From Gloeobacterales cyanobacterium ES-bin-313 (GTDB lineage: Bacteria; Cyanobacteriota; Cyanobacteriia; Gloeobacterales; Gloeobacteraceae): DNA of 32,698 nucleotides. The position numbers were made by a program, and so were the translations under genes. The notes under the pieces are model-generated. The model made no database searches, was not told the origin of the DNA, and saw only the letters and a list, made by a program, of their open reading frames with translations. Location of the stretch: contig JACMLN010000016.1 in NCBI GenBank assembly GCA_014379585.1, positions 1-32,698 on the forward strand. The letters are read 5' to 3'. Of the stretch, positions 1 to 6,924 are shown piece after piece. The first letter of the stretch is position 1, and every line of letters begins with the position of its first letter.

Positions 1-1
1 C

Positions 2-1693
2 AATTCTTCTTTCTTACGCCAGAGCATCAGCCCTGACAGCGATGCAGCCAAACTGCTTGCCTCCCCTGGGACGCTCAACCAATCGGCACCACCAGTTTTG
101 GCGATCCCCGGTTTTCGCAATGTTCCCGATCAAGACTTCACGATTCCTGGTGAGCAAGAAAAACTGGCTCAGGCATTGAAAAGTGTCCGCAGTCAATTTG
201 GAAAAGTCTTTAACCCTGTAATCGCGGGAAAAGCGCAAACGGGTTTGGAACAGATCTCTGTCTACAACCCCGCCGATCCGAATATCTATCTCGGGGCATG
301 GGGAAAAGCAACGATTGTTCAAGCAGATCTTGCGGTGAATGCGGCGCGCAACGCTTGGAATACCTGGCGACACACTTCTAGTCAAGAGCGTTCTCAGTAC
401 CTCCACAAAGTAGCTGATCTCCTCGAAACCCAGCGCGCTACCTTCACCGCCTGGATCATCTACGAAGTCGGCAAACCTTGGCGCGATGCGGACGCAGATG
501 TTTCTGAAGCGATCGACTTCTGCCGCTACTACGGCGAGCAAATGGTCAAATTAGAAACCCAAGGCCAGAACCGCGACCTTCCTGGGGAGACAAACCATTA
601 CCGCTATCGCAGTCGCGGTGTAGCCGTCGTGATCGCCCCTTGGAATTTCCCTTTGGCGATCATGGCTGGGATGACCGTCGCCGCCCTCGCCGCCGGAAAT
701 ACCGTCGTCATTAAACCTGCTGAACAGTCTTCGATTGTTGCCGCACAATTTTTCGCACTGCTTGAAAAAGTGGGTCTGCCTGCCGGAGTCGTCAATTTTC
801 TTCCCGGCAAAGGCGAGGAAATCGGTGCCCACCTCGTTGCCCATCCTCAGGTCAACTTGATCGCTTTCACAGGATCGCTCAATGTTGGCTCCCAGATTCT
901 CGCTTCCGCAAGCATCGTGCGTCCGGGGCAACGCCACCTAAAACGGGTGATCGCTGAACTTGGGGGCAAAAACGGCATTGTCATCGACAGCGATGCGGAT
1001 CTCGATCAAGCTGTACTTGGGGTTGTCCAGTCCTCCTTTGGCTACAGTGGCCAAAAATGTTCAGCTTGTTCCCGCGTGATCGTTCACGAGAGTATCTACG
1101 AGACATTTATCGAGCGCCTCGTCCAAGCAACCCGCTCCGTTCAGGTCGGCCAACCTACTGATCCCGGCAGTTTTCTTGGCCCTGTGATCGACCAAGAGGC
1201 ATTTCAGCGCATTCGCAAAACGATCCATGAAGCCAAACAGAGTGCCCGCTTGGTCTTAGAAACCGACGTTTCCCACCTTGGTGGTGGCTACTTTGTCGGG
1301 CCAACGATCTTTGCCGATGTCGATCCCCAATCGTCCCTTGCCCAGAACGAAATCTTCGGCCCTGTGCTGGCGGTGATCAAGGCGAAAACGTTTGAGCAAG
1401 CTATCGAAATCGCTAATTCGACCCCATTCGCCCTAACTGGCGGACTCTACTCCCGCAGCCCGAAGCATATTGATTTCGCCGAAGCGCATTTCGAGTGTGG
1501 CAACCTCTACATCAACCGCAAGATCACTGCTGCTCTCGTCGATCGCCAACCCTTCGGCGGCTATCGCCTTTCTGGGGTTGGATCTAAAGCGGGCGGCCCT
1601 GACTATCTGTTGCAATTCCTCGAACCTGTAACGATTACTGAGAACATCCAGCGCCAAGGCTTTGCCCCACTCCCTGAGGAGCTGGATGATTAG
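2..1693 (+). CDS. putA: PutA-type delta-1-pyrroline-5-carboxylate dehydrogenase (5'-partial)
   Basis: This is an aldehyde dehydrogenase of the PutA/RocA type, which oxidises glutamate semialdehyde (from proline) to glutamate with NAD+. The frame is open to the left edge, so the N-terminus, probably with the proline dehydrogenase domain of a bifunctional PutA, lies outside the window. The 563 visible residues begin with a linker (roughly 1-50; PDQDFTIPGEQ is typical of PutA just before the P5CDH domain), followed by a complete ALDH fold. The cofactor-binding APWNFPLA, the general-base glutamate in ELGGKNG (about residue 319) and the catalytic cysteine in GQKCSAC (about 353, bases 1058-1060) are present. 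The C-terminal QPFGGYRLSG and GPDYLLQFLEP are typical of the family. A separate monofunctional P5CDH is less likely because the upstream linker continues in frame. The stop overlaps the stop of the convergent stress-protein gene by 3 bases. Confidence 0.9.
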   Translation, partial: NSSFLRQSISPDSDAAKLLASPGTLNQSAPPVLAIPGFRNVPDQDFTIPGEQEKLAQALKSVRSQFGKVFNPVIAGKAQTGLEQISVYNPADPNIYLGAWGKATIVQADLAVNAARNAWNTWRHTSSQERSQYLHKVADLLETQRATFTAWIIYEVGKPWRDADADVSEAIDFCRYYGEQMVKLETQGQNRDLPGETNHYRYRSRGVAVVIAPWNFPLAIMAGMTVAALAAGNTVVIKPAEQSSIVAAQFFALLEKVGLPAGVVNFLPGKGEEIGAHLVAHPQVNLIAFTGSLNVGSQILASASIVRPGQRHLKRVIAELGGKNGIVIDSDADLDQAVLGVVQSSFGYSGQKCSACSRVIVHESIYETFIERLVQATRSVQVGQPTDPGSFLGPVIDQEAFQRIRKTIHEAKQSARLVLETDVSHLGGGYFVGPTIFADVDPQSSLAQNEIFGPVLAVIKAKTFEQAIEIANSTPFALTGGLYSRSPKHIDFAEAHFECGNLYINRKITAALVDRQPFGGYRLSGVGSKAGGPDYLLQFLEPVTITENIQRQGFAPLPEELDD

Positions 1694-2220
1694 GTAGCGT
1701 GCGCCAGTTCAGATACTTCTTTCTCTACTGTCTCTTCTTTTGATTGAGACTGGACGATGAGTACTGAACAAGGGACATGGTGAAGAATATAGTTACTCAC
1801 ACTACCAAGGAATAATTCACTGAGGCCAGTGTGCCCCCGCCGCCCGGTGACCACCAAATCCGCATTCCAAAGGCGAGTTGTCTCACAGATTTGACGACCA
1901 GGGCTACCGAGGCTCTGCTTCGATTCTGCTTCGACTCCCACTGCTTTTGCCTTATTTACGAAGGTTTCTAGTAAAGCTAGCCCCTTTTTTTCGTAGGCAT
2001 CCCATTGATTTCGGTAGTAGGAATAGCTGTCACTGCTCACAACAGGGAAATAATACCCCGTTGCCACTGGAGGCAGAATTGGGCTGCCTTCGTCTTCACC
2101 AGAAAGGACATGCTCGATCATCATGATCGCCTTATTTTCCTTAGCAATAACCAGCGCTGACTCGAAGACCTGGCCACTGGTCATTGAACTATCTACACCC
2201 ACTAAAATGCGCTGAAACAT
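1690..2220 (-). CDS. Universal stress protein, UspA family
   Basis: A 176-residue soluble single-domain USP. The N-terminal strand FQRILVGVDSS and the C-terminal ATP-binding signature G-x2-G-x9-G-S (GRRGHTGLSELFLGS) are both intact, so it should belong to the nucleotide-binding USP class. Such proteins bind ATP and act in stress or energy-limited states; the partner here is unknown. An ATG six bases after AAGGAG (2227-2232 on the minus strand) is the best start; an in-frame TTG two codons upstream lacks that spacing. It follows the unknown 132-aa gene by about 30 nt and is probably co-transcribed with it. The neighbourhood contains a P2A Ca2+-type ATPase, which suggests a stress or dormancy setting (inference). 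Confidence 0.9.
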   Translation of the reverse strand: MFQRILVGVDSSMTSGQVFESALVIAKENKAIMMIEHVLSGEDEGSPILPPVATGYYFPVVSSDSYSYYRNQWDAYEKKGLALLETFVNKAKAVGVEAESKQSLGSPGRQICETTRLWNADLVVTGRRGHTGLSELFLGSVSNYILHHVPCSVLIVQSQSKEETVEKEVSELAHAT

Positions 2221-2250
2221 ATACAACTCCTTGTGCGAAATGGTTTTGCT

Positions 2251-2649
2251 TTAGCAAAGGCTTGGGGGCGAATAGCCAATCCCAGAACTGAGTTGTACAC
2301 AGAAGTCCTCTAGCTCTTCAAAATCAACCTGACCACAAGTAATGATCGGCATATGATCTGCTTGCATGACCTCGATCAAGTCGATGCCACTGTCCAAATG
2401 GGCAAAAGTGGCTGTGAGTTTTGGATCCAATCTTTGGAGTTGCCCATACTCTTGCAACAGAGCATCGAGGTCTCCAAGATTTCTAGGGAACAGAGGTTTA
2501 CACACCTGAATACGGAGGATCCAACCAGACCAATCAAACATCAACGTGAGGTGCAGTGAAGATAGTTCAAATCGATTGACTACATGTAAGAGCAACGCCC
2601 GAACGACTGTGGCATTTTTTAAGTAGTACAAACGCTCAATACCCATCAT
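2251..2649 (-). CDS. Hypothetical protein, 132 aa
   Basis: I do not recognise a family. The protein is soluble, with no signal peptide or membrane segment. It starts MMGIERLYYLKNATVV and has an alternating hydrophobic pattern suggesting a mixed alpha/beta fold; it ends in a Ser/Pro/Cys tail. The start was placed at the ATG preceded by AGAGGTGATCGAG, a strong match to the 16S anti-Shine-Dalgarno complement. A GTG three codons upstream would lie inside that ribosome site. The gene is the first of a two-gene minus-strand unit with the universal stress protein. A 34-nt element at 2693-2726 lies about 45 nt upstream of the start and recurs upstream of the 92-aa gene. It is probably a stress-cluster accessory protein (inference from position only). 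Confidence 0.7.
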   Translation of the reverse strand: MMGIERLYYLKNATVVRALLLHVVNRFELSSLHLTLMFDWSGWILRIQVCKPLFPRNLGDLDALLQEYGQLQRLDPKLTATFAHLDSGIDLIEVMQADHMPIITCGQVDFEELEDFCVQLSSGIGYSPPSLC

Positions 2650-2692
2650 CTCGATCACCTCTGGAGTGGCAATAACTTCTCGATCCCACTCC

Positions 2693-2726
2693 CTAACTTA
2701 AAGATTAATTGTGAAAAACTTGGGAA
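2693..2726 (-). promoter_or_regulatory. Shared 34-nt upstream element, copy 1
   Basis: On the plus strand the pattern is CTAAC-N13-GTGAAAAACT-NGNGAA. The same pattern with identical internal spacing is at 3860-3893, with 26 of 34 positions matching. On the coding (minus) strand it reads AGTTTTTCACA-N12-GTTAG and lies about 45 nt upstream of the 132-aa gene start. It could be a promoter plus an activator site. No sigma-70 hexamers are convincing. Confidence 0.5.
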
Positions 2727-2768
2727 GAGAAGGCAATTGGTGAAATCAAGATAGCGGCGAGGCGCTAA

Positions 2769-2888
2769 GTGGAAGTGGGTACAGGAAATGTCAATTCCTG
2801 GTTTAAAAAGCAAGCTGTACTCGGTGCAGTTAGCCACGCAAAGGGTGTTAAAGCTGTTCAAGATCACATGTATATTGTTGCCAACTAA
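2769..2888 (+). pseudogene. BON-domain protein, C-terminal remnant
   Basis: After an in-frame TAA (2766-2768) the frame reads VEVGTGNVNSWFKKQAVL, then GAVSHAKGVKAVQDHMYIV, then a stop at 2886-2888. This is the pattern of the second half of an OsmY-type BON domain: a G-x-V strand, the helix, and GVKAVQDHMYIV as the closing strand. No start codon or ribosome site precedes it, and only a few helix-like codons lie in frame upstream of the TAA. It is therefore best read as the 3' scar of a former plus-strand gene. BON proteins are often found with stress and USP genes, which fits the surroundings. The call rests on pattern matching to about 35 residues and could be chance. Confidence 0.45.
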
Positions 2889-2922
2889 GCAAATAAGCCC
2901 TGCAAGGCAGGGCTTATTTGCT
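2888..2922 (-). terminator. Strong hairpin terminator
   Basis: A perfect 16-bp inverted repeat, AGCAAATAAGCCCTGC with its complement, around a 3-nt loop (2904-2906). It sits 27 nt after the stop of the minus-strand 118-aa gene. The outer stem supplies a T-rich 3' side on either strand, so it may work in both directions. It separates the 92/37/118-aa unit from the 132-aa/USP unit. Confidence 0.75.
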
Positions 2923-2948
2923 CTTGAGAATGTAGCGGTAACAAAGCT

Positions 2949-3305
2949 TTAGTAGCCGAGGTCTTCTTGCAAGTCGGCAAATTTGGAGCTGAGGTGCTGA
3001 AGATTGGGCCGCATCTCTAAGAGCTTGCAAAGAGATGTCGCAAATAGGGTACGTTTGTCAATGCTTTCGGGATCTACTTTCCAGGCTTGATAGTCAGTAA
3101 GACATGCTTTTTCTTGATGGTGGATCAGCTCTAACTCTGGATCCAACTCACTTTCAAGAAAGCATCCAAGCTGCTTCATCTCGCTTTCAGGGATTTGCAA
3201 ATTATCGAGCACTTGACAGACAGATGCCGAAAAGTGGTGCAGGCTATCGGGTTTCTCTGAAGGACTGGTAGTGGCTCTGGCCTGTTGTTGCGAAAGTTCG
3301 AACAT
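2949..3305 (-). CDS. Hypothetical protein, 118 aa
   Basis: No family recognised. The start is the ATG nine bases after AAGGA (MFELSQQQAR...); an upstream TTG in frame lacks a ribosome site. The sequence is acidic and predicted largely helical, with a Ser/Thr/Pro-rich stretch near residues 10-20 and repeated Leu-rich helices afterwards. It contains three cysteines (in SVCQVL, GCFLE and SLCKLL) plus one in KACLTDY, but no metal-binding spacing. There is no signal peptide or membrane segment. It is the last gene of a minus-strand unit that includes the 37-aa membrane peptide and the 92-aa protein, and a strong hairpin terminator follows it. Confidence 0.65.
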   Translation of the reverse strand: MFELSQQQARATTSPSEKPDSLHHFSASVCQVLDNLQIPESEMKQLGCFLESELDPELELIHHQEKACLTDYQAWKVDPESIDKRTLFATSLCKLLEMRPNLQHLSSKFADLQEDLGY

Positions 3306-3369
3306 TGCTATTTTCCTTAATGAGATCGGTTTGAGGTTCGGAGTCAATTATTTTTTGCACTTCATGAAA

Positions 3370-3483
3370 CTATTTAGTGTTGAATCCCCAGGCAAACAAA
3401 CGAGCTAGTACACCAAACAGGACACATTCAAGCAGTGGCAAGAACAGAAGTATGAACAGTAACAAAATTGCAAGGTGAGGCAT
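3370..3483 (-). CDS. Small single-pass membrane peptide, 37 aa
   Basis: A short gene whose ATG is preceded by GGAGGAATTTAAA, one of the best ribosome sites in the window. It encodes MPHLAILLLFILLFLPLLE followed by CVLFGVLARLFAWGFNTK. Residues 4-26 form a strongly hydrophobic helix, and the basic C-terminal end (Arg28, Lys37) suggests the C-terminus is cytoplasmic. It lies between the 92-aa and 118-aa genes on the same strand, with 46 and 64 nt gaps, so it is probably co-transcribed. Small helices of this kind often modulate a larger membrane partner; the nearby P-type ATPase is the obvious but untested candidate. Confidence 0.65.
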   Translation of the reverse strand: MPHLAILLLFILLFLPLLECVLFGVLARLFAWGFNTK

Positions 3484-3529
3484 TTTAAATTCCTCCAGTC
3501 TTAGACAATATGAGGATGTCCAACTTCAG

Positions 3530-3808
3530 CTATATACTCGCGCAAAACCCTAGTAAATACTCTTTTTTGACCGGGTTAATCTCGTCATGATGGAGAGACT
3601 TTGCTTCTTTAAGGCGATTCTTGAAGATCTGGTAGAGAGCCTCACCGTCTCTATAAAATACCTTGACCCAGAGCTTATCTCCAATGCCGGGGTACTGGAT
3701 CGAACAAAAGTTATTGCCTTCTTGCTCAACCTCCAAAACTGGTTCAACGATGTGGGCAAGTTGTCGGACGAGATCTACAAATGACTCAGCTTCGACTCGG
3801 CGATTCAT
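3530..3808 (-). CDS. Hypothetical protein, 92 aa
   Basis: A soluble protein of unknown family (MNRRVEAESFVDLVRQL...). The ATG lies six bases after GGGGGAG; an in-frame TTG five codons upstream sits inside that ribosome site and was rejected. The middle (KLWVKVFYRDGEALYQIF) reads as beta strands followed by a helix, and the C-terminus is basic and helical. It is the first gene of a minus-strand unit, divergent from the P-type ATPase across a 213-nt intergenic region. Copy 2 of the shared 34-nt element lies about 52 nt upstream of its start. Confidence 0.65.
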   Translation of the reverse strand: MNRRVEAESFVDLVRQLAHIVEPVLEVEQEGNNFCSIQYPGIGDKLWVKVFYRDGEALYQIFKNRLKEAKSLHHDEINPVKKEYLLGFCASI

Positions 3809-3859
3809 AAAGCGCTCCCCCAAAATTTGGAATGCAGCCCTTTACCCTTCGGGCTACCA

Positions 3860-3893
3860 CTAACCTAAGATCTAAATGTGAAAAACTAGAGAA
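3860..3893 (-). promoter_or_regulatory. Shared 34-nt upstream element, copy 2
   Basis: CTAAC-N13-GTGAAAAACT-AGAGAA on the plus strand; see the copy at 2693-2726. It lies upstream of the minus-strand 92-aa gene, inside the intergenic region shared with the divergent Ca2+-type ATPase. The same factor could therefore control both directions. The orientation relative to the minus-strand gene is the same in both copies. Confidence 0.5.
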
Positions 3894-3993
3894 CTTTACT
3901 GCCATTAGGGGCTGCCAACCCCTGCACTGACAGATGTGAATTCTATATCTCTGTGTAGCCGCCCGCGAGTGGTTATGTTGGGAGTAGCTGCAA

Positions 3994-4008
3994 ATCACAA
4001 ATTGTGAT
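3994..4008. promoter_or_regulatory. Palindromic operator-like site before the Ca2+-type ATPase
   Basis: ATCACAA-A-TTGTGAT, perfect 7-bp arms around one base, ending 13 nt before the ATPase start and touching its ribosome site (GGGAGAG, 4009-4015). The half-sites are those of CRP-family sites but in reverse order (TCACA...TGTGA). A bound repressor, or the RNA hairpin itself, could mask initiation. Its role is inferred. Confidence 0.4.
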
Positions 4009-4021
4009 GGGAGAGATCCGT

Positions 4022-6817
4022 ATGAGTATGAGTACCCACCAACAGAAAGACGCAGAGCGAGTTTACGCTCAGACGATCGAGGCAGTATTGACAGCATTGG
4101 TCACCACTGCCCAAAACGGCTTGAGCGAAGTGGAGACTGATGAGCGGCTTGCCCGTATCGGCCAGAACGAGTTGTCAGTCGAGGATCCAGTACCCGCTTG
4201 GCGGAAATTTCTCGCTCAGTTTCAAAATGTTCTAGTTATCTTGCTACTCATCGCCACAGCCATCTCGGCTGGGTTATGGCTGTATGAGCGCAAATCAGCC
4301 CTGCCTTATGAATCGATCGCGATTTTCTCTATCGTACTACTCAATGCCATCTTGGGCTATTTGATGGAATCACGCGCAGAGAAAGCAGTTGCAGCTCTGC
4401 GCCAGATGTCAGCAGCACATGCGAATGTCATTCGCGATGGTGCACGACAAAGAATTGAGGCGACAAAACTTGTGCCAGGAGACATCATCTTACTCGAAGA
4501 AGGGGATACTATTCCGGCAGATGCGCGGTTGATTCAGGCAACTTCTCTGCTCACAGCGGAAGCGTCGTTGACAGGTGAAAGTTCATCAGTCTCGAAAAAT
4601 ATAGCTTTAATTCCAGAAGAAGTTGGACTTGCAGAGCGTCACAATATGGTCTTCAGTAGCACAGCAGTGAGTTACGGACGCGGAAGCGCGGTGGTTACGG
4701 CGACTGGAATGCAGACTGAAATCGGGCGCATCGCTGGGATGTTAAAAGCAGCTCCAGACGAAATAACGCCGCTTCAAAAGGAACTCGATAGTGTTGGCAG
4801 GCTACTCGGCGTGATCGTGGTCGTCATCGCCTTCGTGATGGTGACCACCATCCTCCTCATCAAGGGTACAAGCAATTTTTCAGCCATTTTCGATGTGCTT
4901 ATTTTAGGCGTTGCTCTCGCTGTCGCAGCAGTACCAGAAGGTTTGCCCGCAGTGGTAACGGCTGTACTCTCCCTTGGTGTGCAGCGTATGGCAAAAAGAA
5001 ATGCGATTGTGCGGCATCTTGCTGCAGTTGAGACCCTCGGCTCAGCCAATGTCATCGCCTCAGATAAAACTGGCACGTTGACAAAGAATGAAATGGCCGT
5101 GCGATCAGTCATCACTGCAAGTGGGCGCGTCGCTTTCAGTGACGCAGGTGAAGTGTGTCTAGTTGGCGGAGGAGTCATTGATGGCCCTCTGCAAATTGAG
5201 TTAAAACGTGCGCTGACAATTGGCAATCGCGCCAACAACGCTGTGCTCCAACAGAGCGATGGGCAAGAAGCAATGCTGGGCGACCCAACTGAAGGCGCCC
5301 TGCTCGTGGCAGCACGCAAAGCTGGCCTGGATAATGCATTACTTGAAACGCGCTTCAAACGCGTTGGAGAAGTTCCTTTCTCCTCCGAGCGCAAGTTAAT
5401 GACGACGGTTCATACTGACGCTGAACTTCAGGAAGACTTGCTCGTCTTGACGAAAGGCGCTCCGGATGTTTTGATCGCGCGCTGTTCCCATGAACTTGTC
5501 GGTGAAGAAACAAGACTATTGTCTGAAGCACGCCGAAAGGAAATTTTGAATATGAACGAAAGTCTTGCAGGCGATGCGTTACGCACCCTGGCTGCCGCCT
5601 TTCGGTTGCTTAGAAAAGAAACGCTAAATTTCGATGAAATTGATGAGAAGGTTGAGCACGACCTTGTATTGACTGGATTGTTTGGCATGATTGATTCGCC
5701 CCGTCCAGAAGCTAAAGATGCAGTCGCTCGTGCAAAACGTGCAGGCATCCGTCCGATCATGATTACGGGAGATCATCCGATAACAGCTGCAGTGATCGCC
5801 ACCGAACTCGGAATTGTTGAGAACGGACGAGCGATCACAGGATCAGAGATTGAGAAGGCGTCGGATGAATCTCTCAGTCAAATGGTCAAAGAAGTATCAG
5901 TCTATGCACGTGTTAACCCTGAGCACAAATTGCGCATCGTGCAGGCGCTGCAGCGCGCTGGTGCAATTGTGGCGATGACTGGCGACGGAGTGAATGATGC
6001 TCCCGCTTTGAAGACATCTGACATCGGCGTGGCAATGGGTATCACTGGCACCAGTGTTTCTAAAGAGGCCGCCGATATCGTCCTAGCGGATGACAACTTC
6101 GCTTCCATTGTTGCAGCTGTTGAAGAGGGGCGCGCCATCTACGCAAATATCCGGAAATTTTTGCGGTACTTGCTTTCTTCAAACTTCGGAGAAGTACTTA
6201 CGATGTTTGCAGGTGTGCTTTTGGCGGATGCCATCGGCCTGACGGCAGCAGGAGATGGTGGAGTAGTATTGCCACTATTAGCAACACAAATCCTATGGAT
6301 CAATCTCATAACAGACGGTGCGCCGGCTCTCGCCCTCGGCGTTGATCCAGGTGATGCACAACTGATGTTGAAGCCACCACGTCTACGCGGTGAAGGCGTG
6401 ATTACGCGCCGTATGTGGGTAGGGATCCTTTTCGTCGGTATGGTTATGGCAACAGGGACACTGCTTGTCCTTGATGCTTCGCTGCCTGGTGGCTTCATCG
6501 AGGGTTCAGGTAGCCTGCAGTACGCCCATACAATGACATTCACGACTTTAACCATGTTTCAATTGTTCAACGTCTTCAATGCACGTTCGGACGAGCAAAG
6601 TGCCTTCCACGAACTCTTCAAGAATCATTGGTTATGGGGGGCAATATTGATGTCAATTTCCTTGCAGATCGCGGTAATTTATGTACCGTTCCTGCAAGTT
6701 GCTTTTTCGACTGTGAACTTGAGCTTAGGCGATTGGCTGCGTTGCACTGTGGTTGCAAGCTCGGTGCTTTGGCTGAGTGAACTTACAAAACTTGTTTCTC
6801 GCACAACAAGCCGTTGA
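4022..6817 (+). CDS. P2A-type cation-transporting ATPase (Ca2+-ATPase family)
   Basis: A 931-residue P-type pump of full family length. In order it has an N-terminal cation-ATPase domain, TM1-2 (about 60-115), an actuator with TGES (184-187), TM3-4 with PEGLP (305-309), the phosphorylated Asp in DKTGTLT (about 348), an ATP-binding domain, the hinge TGDGVNDAPALK, and a six-helix C-terminal bundle. The TM5 (SSNFGEV) and TM6 (NLITDGAP) residues match the Ca2+ ligands of SERCA-type pumps, so Ca2+ export is likely; Mn2+ or other cations are possible. The ATG at 4022 is six bases after GGGAGAG, and upstream GTG/ATG codons overlap that site. It is divergent from the 92-aa gene. A USP and small unknown genes nearby suggest stress-linked expression. 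Confidence 0.92.
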   Translation: MSMSTHQQKDAERVYAQTIEAVLTALVTTAQNGLSEVETDERLARIGQNELSVEDPVPAWRKFLAQFQNVLVILLLIATAISAGLWLYERKSALPYESIAIFSIVLLNAILGYLMESRAEKAVAALRQMSAAHANVIRDGARQRIEATKLVPGDIILLEEGDTIPADARLIQATSLLTAEASLTGESSSVSKNIALIPEEVGLAERHNMVFSSTAVSYGRGSAVVTATGMQTEIGRIAGMLKAAPDEITPLQKELDSVGRLLGVIVVVIAFVMVTTILLIKGTSNFSAIFDVLILGVALAVAAVPEGLPAVVTAVLSLGVQRMAKRNAIVRHLAAVETLGSANVIASDKTGTLTKNEMAVRSVITASGRVAFSDAGEVCLVGGGVIDGPLQIELKRALTIGNRANNAVLQQSDGQEAMLGDPTEGALLVAARKAGLDNALLETRFKRVGEVPFSSERKLMTTVHTDAELQEDLLVLTKGAPDVLIARCSHELVGEETRLLSEARRKEILNMNESLAGDALRTLAAAFRLLRKETLNFDEIDEKVEHDLVLTGLFGMIDSPRPEAKDAVARAKRAGIRPIMITGDHPITAAVIATELGIVENGRAITGSEIEKASDESLSQMVKEVSVYARVNPEHKLRIVQALQRAGAIVAMTGDGVNDAPALKTSDIGVAMGITGTSVSKEAADIVLADDNFASIVAAVEEGRAIYANIRKFLRYLLSSNFGEVLTMFAGVLLADAIGLTAAGDGGVVLPLLATQILWINLITDGAPALALGVDPGDAQLMLKPPRLRGEGVITRRMWVGILFVGMVMATGTLLVLDASLPGGFIEGSGSLQYAHTMTFTTLTMFQLFNVFNARSDEQSAFHELFKNHWLWGAILMSISLQIAVIYVPFLQVAFSTVNLSLGDWLRCTVVASSVLWLSELTKLVSRTTSR

Positions 6818-6924
6818 GGGCTAACTGGGGTCTGCATGTCAACAGATACAAATGCACTTTGTTAGAGCAGCGGAATTAAAACTCTCCTGCGTCGTAGCAA
6901 GTTCGACCAAGTTCTTTGTGGCTA

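Noticed and set aside
551-937. Minus-strand open frame inside putA
   Set aside because: Antisense shadow of a well-conserved ALDH domain; no ribosome site and no family features.
2655-2867. 70-codon minus-strand frame between the 132-aa and 118-aa genes
   Set aside because: No ribosome site, odd composition, overlaps the shared upstream element and the BON remnant.
4774-5394. 206-codon minus-strand frame inside the Ca2+-type ATPase
   Set aside because: Ser/Thr/Ala-rich shadow of a conserved P-type ATPase; codon phase artefact.
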